Part shown: piece by piece, positions 8,001 through 9,436 of the stretch | Layout of the letters: each line of letters begins with the position of its first letter | How positions within the stretch are numbered: position 1 is the first letter of the stretch | Assembly: GCA_945957245.1 (NCBI GenBank) | Contig: CAMFLD010000076.1 | Coordinates: forward strand, 1-9,436 | Length of the DNA stretch: 9,436 nucleotides | Direction: 5' to 3' | Source: an uncultured Flavobacterium sp. | GTDB lineage: Bacteria; Bacteroidota; Bacteroidia; Flavobacteriales; Flavobacteriaceae | Notes under the pieces: generated by a model | The model's input: the letters and a program-made list of their open reading frames with translations, nothing else | The model's database searches: none | Told to the model about the DNA's origin: nothing | Translations under genes and position numbers: made by a program

Positions 8001-9436
8001 AGTCACATTAACAGTAACAGCAACTGGAGTTCTGGAACTCTCTATCGAGTTGACCGTTTGGGAAACATAATACGTTCCTGTTATTAAAGCTGTCGTTGAT
8101 GCCAATGCAGTGCCGCCTGTAGCTGCATTATACCATTGTAAATTAGTTCCTGTGGCAACCAAATTGGCAACCGTAGCCGAAGTACAAAAAGATTGTGCTG
8201 AAGCCGTCGGTGCACCCGGTGCTGTGTTGATGGTAACAGCAACCGCAGTTCTCGCACTCTCACATGAATTTAATGTTTGTGAAACATAATAAGTCCCTGT
8301 TGATAATACTGCTGTTGAAACCAAAGCTGTTCCGCCTGTAGCAACGGTATACCATTGCAGATTTGTTCCGGTGGCTACTAAGTTGGCAACTGTAGCTCCA
8401 CTATTAAATGTTTGAGATGAAGCTGTTGGCGCCAATGTATTGTTTAAAGTAACCGCTACTGCTGTTCTTGAACTTTCGCAGGAATTTAAGGTTTGGGATA
8501 CATAATAAGTTCCGGTTGATAAAGCGGTAGCAGATGTCAATGCTGTTCCGCCGGTTGCCACATTATACCATTTCAAAGCCGTTCCAGCAGCAACCAAATT
8601 AGCTACTGTAGCTGAAGTACAGAAAGCCTGTGCCGATGCTGTTGGAGCCGAAGTTATATTAATAGTAACTGCTGTTGCTGTCCTTGAACTTTCAAGTGAA
8701 TTCACTGTTTGGGAAACATAATACGTTCCGGTTGACAAAGCTGCCGTGGAAGCTAAAGGAGTTCCACCAGTAGCTGTTGTGTACCATTGTAAGTTACTTC
8801 CGGTAGCTACTAAATTTGATACCGTAGCCGAATTACAAAAAGATTGTGCTGAAGCCGTCGGTGCACCCGGTGCAGTATTGATAGTAACAGAAACCGCAGT
8901 TCGTGAGCTTTCACAGGAATTTAGAGTCTGAGATACATAATAAGTCCCAGTCGATAATACTATATTTGATGCTAAAGCTGTACCACCAGCAGAAACGGTA
9001 TACCATTGTAGATTTGTTCCCGTTGCCACTAAGTTGGCAACTGTAGCTCCACTATTAAATATCTGAGCTGAGGCTGTAGGAGCCAAAGTATTATTTATAG
9101 TAACCGATACTGCTGCTCTTGAACTCTCACAAGAGTTTAAGGTTTGAGACACATAATAGGTTCCCGTTGCTAAAGCCGTTGTTGATGCCAATGCTGTGCC
9201 GCCTGTAGCTGCATTATACCATTGTAATGAGGTTCCGGAAGCTGTTAAATTTGCCACAGAAGCTGAAGTACAAAAAGCCTGTGCCGATGATGTTGGTGCT
9301 GAAGTTACATTTACTGTAACTGCCACCGCAGTTCTTGAACTTTCACAAGAGTTTAAAGTTTGAGACACATAATAAGTTCCGGTTGCTAAAGCCGTTGTTG
9401 ATGCCAATGCTGTGCCGCCTGTAGCTGCATTATACC
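5037..9436 (-). CDS. Giant Ig-like repeat surface protein with T9SS type A sorting domain (5' end outside window)
   Basis: The frame is open from the right edge to the TAA at 5037-5039, giving 1465 visible residues. The N-terminus with its signal peptide is outside. There is no true start near 9407: the TTG there lies in the middle of a repeat. Residues 1-1274 are Ig-like repeats of the type associated with CHU_C proteins (Ig_7-like; the family is named from its motif). Each has FC before strand B, L(Q/K)WY in strand C, GTYYVSQT in strand F and a second cysteine in NSCES. Residues 1275-1390 are a different Ig-like region (IQWERA, YTITNPPAGKNYYRVKF). Residues 1391-1465 are a sorting domain. 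The protein is probably carried through the outer membrane by T9SS and anchored or released as an adhesin or stalk. The ligand is not readable from the sequence, and no catalytic domain is visible in this part. A good terminator follows, so it is the last gene of its transcript. Confidence 0.93.
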   Translation of the reverse strand, partial: YNAATGGTALASTTALATGTYYVSQTLNSCESSRTAVAVTVNVTSAPTSSAQAFCTSASVANLTASGTSLQWYNAATGGTALASTTALATGTYYVSQTLNSCESSRAAVSVTINNTLAPTASAQIFNSGATVANLVATGTNLQWYTVSAGGTALASNIVLSTGTYYVSQTLNSCESSRTAVSVTINTAPGAPTASAQSFCNSATVSNLVATGSNLQWYTTATGGTPLASTAALSTGTYYVSQTVNSLESSRTATAVTINITSAPTASAQAFCTSATVANLVAAGTALKWYNVATGGTALTSATALSTGTYYVSQTLNSCESSRTAVAVTLNNTLAPTASSQTFNSGATVANLVATGTNLQWYTVATGGTALVSTAVLSTGTYYVSQTLNSCESARTAVAVTINTAPGAPTASAQSFCTSATVANLVATGTNLQWYNAATGGTALASTTALITGTYYVSQTVNSIESSRTPVAVTVNVTPAPTASNQVFCGSATVANLVATGTALKWYTVTTGGTPLASTFSLVNGNFYVSQTLNSCESPRTLVIVSVSNPSAPTASAQSFCNSATVANLVATGTNLKWYNVSSGGTVLASTTALSTGTYYVSQTPTVCESQRTAVLVTINTAIAPTASAQSFNSGATVADLVATGTSLQWYTSSTGGTALASSTLLSTGTYYVSQIVNSCESTRTAVSVTINTAPGAPTASAQTFCNSATVSNLVATGSNLQWYNVATGGTALASTTALATGTYYVSQTVNSLESSRTAVSVTINVTSAPTALAQTFCNSATVVNLVATGTSLQWYNVATGGTALASTTTLASGTYYVSQTLNSCESARAAVGVTINVTPAPTASAQSFCSSATVANLVATGTALKWYNFASGGTALTASTGLVSGNFYVSQTLNSCESARALVAVTVTTVVAPTASAQTFNSGANVSNLVATGTNLQWYTSSTGGTALASSILLSTGTYYVSQIVNSCESTRTAVSVTINTAPGAPTASAQTFCNSATVSNLVATGSNLQWYNVATGGTALASTTALATGTYYVSQTVNSLESSRTAVSVTINVTSAPTASAQTFCNSAALSNLVATGTNLLWYNVATGGTALASTIALATGTYYVSQTLNSCESNRTSVAVTVNVTALPVASAQTFNSGATVANLVANGTALKWYNVATGGTALASTTVLTTGTYYVSQTLNSCESARVQVSVTISVSTAAPIAYAQTFCSATKVSSLVATGSNLKWYSVATGGTALSSNTWLVSGTYYVSQTVNSIESPRTAVQVTVYSDPIARNITSTTSQGSSTAPLCTTQTKVLTISSGYSATNIQWERAVVGLNTNIAPASSAFVAIDGATGSSYTITNPPAGKNYYRVKFTNGSCNTAVYSSNMIVYYKDCSIAPAKLSAVNYPNPFKETFKLSLTAPTEDKIDVTIYDMMGKLIDHKQTDVFEVENLQLGDQFPSGTYIVVVAQGDETKTLRAVKK
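5040..5264 (-). other. T9SS type A C-terminal sorting domain
   Basis: The last 75 residues begin YPNPF, followed by FKLSL, VTIYDMMGKLI, a short acidic stretch, SGTYIVVV and a basic end (TLRAVKK). This is the standard order of the type A sorting domain (Por_Secre_tail family, TIGR04183 type). In known T9SS substrates this domain directs passage through the outer-membrane translocon and is removed when the protein is attached to the surface. It marks the protein as a T9SS cargo and implies that the genome encodes a T9SS elsewhere. Confidence 0.92.
6251..6622 (-). repeat. Long near-identical internal duplication, copy A
   Basis: This stretch of about 372 bases covers parts of repeats R13-R15 and matches 7118-7489 with about nine mismatches counted by eye. 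The core at 6376-6576 is identical to 7243-7443 over 201 bases, including silent positions. The 867-base offset equals one four-domain superunit (72+72+73+72 residues). Such silent identity indicates recent duplication or gene conversion. Confidence 0.9.
7118..7489 (-). repeat. Long near-identical internal duplication, copy B
   Basis: This is the partner of 6251-6622, covering parts of repeats R9-R11. The exact core is 7243-7443. Both copies centre on the junction between a domain lacking the first cysteine and the following domain lacking the second. Confidence 0.9.

Larger units (their letters stand above)
5613..9436 (-). repeat. Array of 17 complete and one partial Ig-like repeats of 216-219 bases
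   Basis: Reading with the gene, complete units R1 to R17 start at 9299, 9083, 8864, 8648, 8432, 8213, 7997, 7781, 7565, 7346, 7130, 6914, 6698, 6479, 6263, 6047 and 5828. A partial unit occupies 9300-9436. Units are 72 residues, except R2, R5, R9, R13 and R16, which are 73. Those five read FNSG instead of FC at the first cysteine position. The next unit (R3, R6, R10, R14, R17) reads SLES or SIES instead of SCES. All other units have both cysteines. This gives superunits of three or four domains: R1-3, R4-6, R7-10, R11-14 and R15-17. Confidence 0.95.

Noticed and set aside
7648..8931. Plus-strand open frames at 7648-7845 and 8746-8931
   Set aside because: They resemble each other only because they are antisense to the same Ig-like repeat. 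They are shadows, not a gene family.
9405..9407. Possible TTG start for the Ig-repeat gene
   Set aside because: The codon is the leucine of a GGTAL motif inside a repeat. The frame and repeat continue to the window edge, so the gene starts outside.

Overview
The window looks like part of a Flavobacteriia (Bacteroidetes) chromosome. It is AT-rich, all three supportable genes lie on the minus strand, and none has a Shine-Dalgarno sequence. The proteins are secreted, repeat-rich surface proteins, one of which ends in a type IX secretion system (T9SS) type A sorting domain. The species cannot be named from the sequence. No housekeeping gene, RNA gene, mobile element or CRISPR array is visible.

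Layout in the direction of transcription (right to left). From 9436 to 5037 is the 3' part of a very large gene whose start lies outside the window. It encodes 17 complete plus one partial Ig-like repeats of 72-73 residues, a further Ig-like region and a C-terminal T9SS sorting domain. A strong intrinsic terminator follows at about 4975-5012. Positions 4685-4983 are an AT-rich intergenic region with a candidate Bacteroidetes-type promoter, inverted repeats and a leader hairpin. Positions 4684-4163 encode a 173-residue exported protein. Only 21 bases later, at 4141, a second giant gene starts and runs off the left edge. It encodes a signal peptide, an N-terminal domain, a SprB-like module and 13 complete plus one partial repeats of about 85 residues, most with four cysteines (HYR-like).

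The small protein and the second giant are probably co-transcribed and are related: the small protein is essentially a stand-alone copy of the giant's N-terminal domain, and both begin M(K/R)NSTL followed by unusually long N-terminal extensions before the signal-peptide core. The likely overall role is cell-surface adhesion or gliding-type adhesin function through T9SS export. This is inferred from architecture, not demonstrated.

The most interesting signal is a cysteine pattern in the Ig-like array. Five domains lack the first cysteine, and each is immediately followed by a domain lacking the second. A one-residue-longer linker occurs at exactly those five junctions. The unrelated four-cysteine array of the other giant shows one neighbouring pair with the same polarity. 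This may indicate disulfide-linked two-domain modules, or the amplification of one ancestral pair. The DNA also carries recent internal duplications, including a 201-base exact repeat 867 bases apart.
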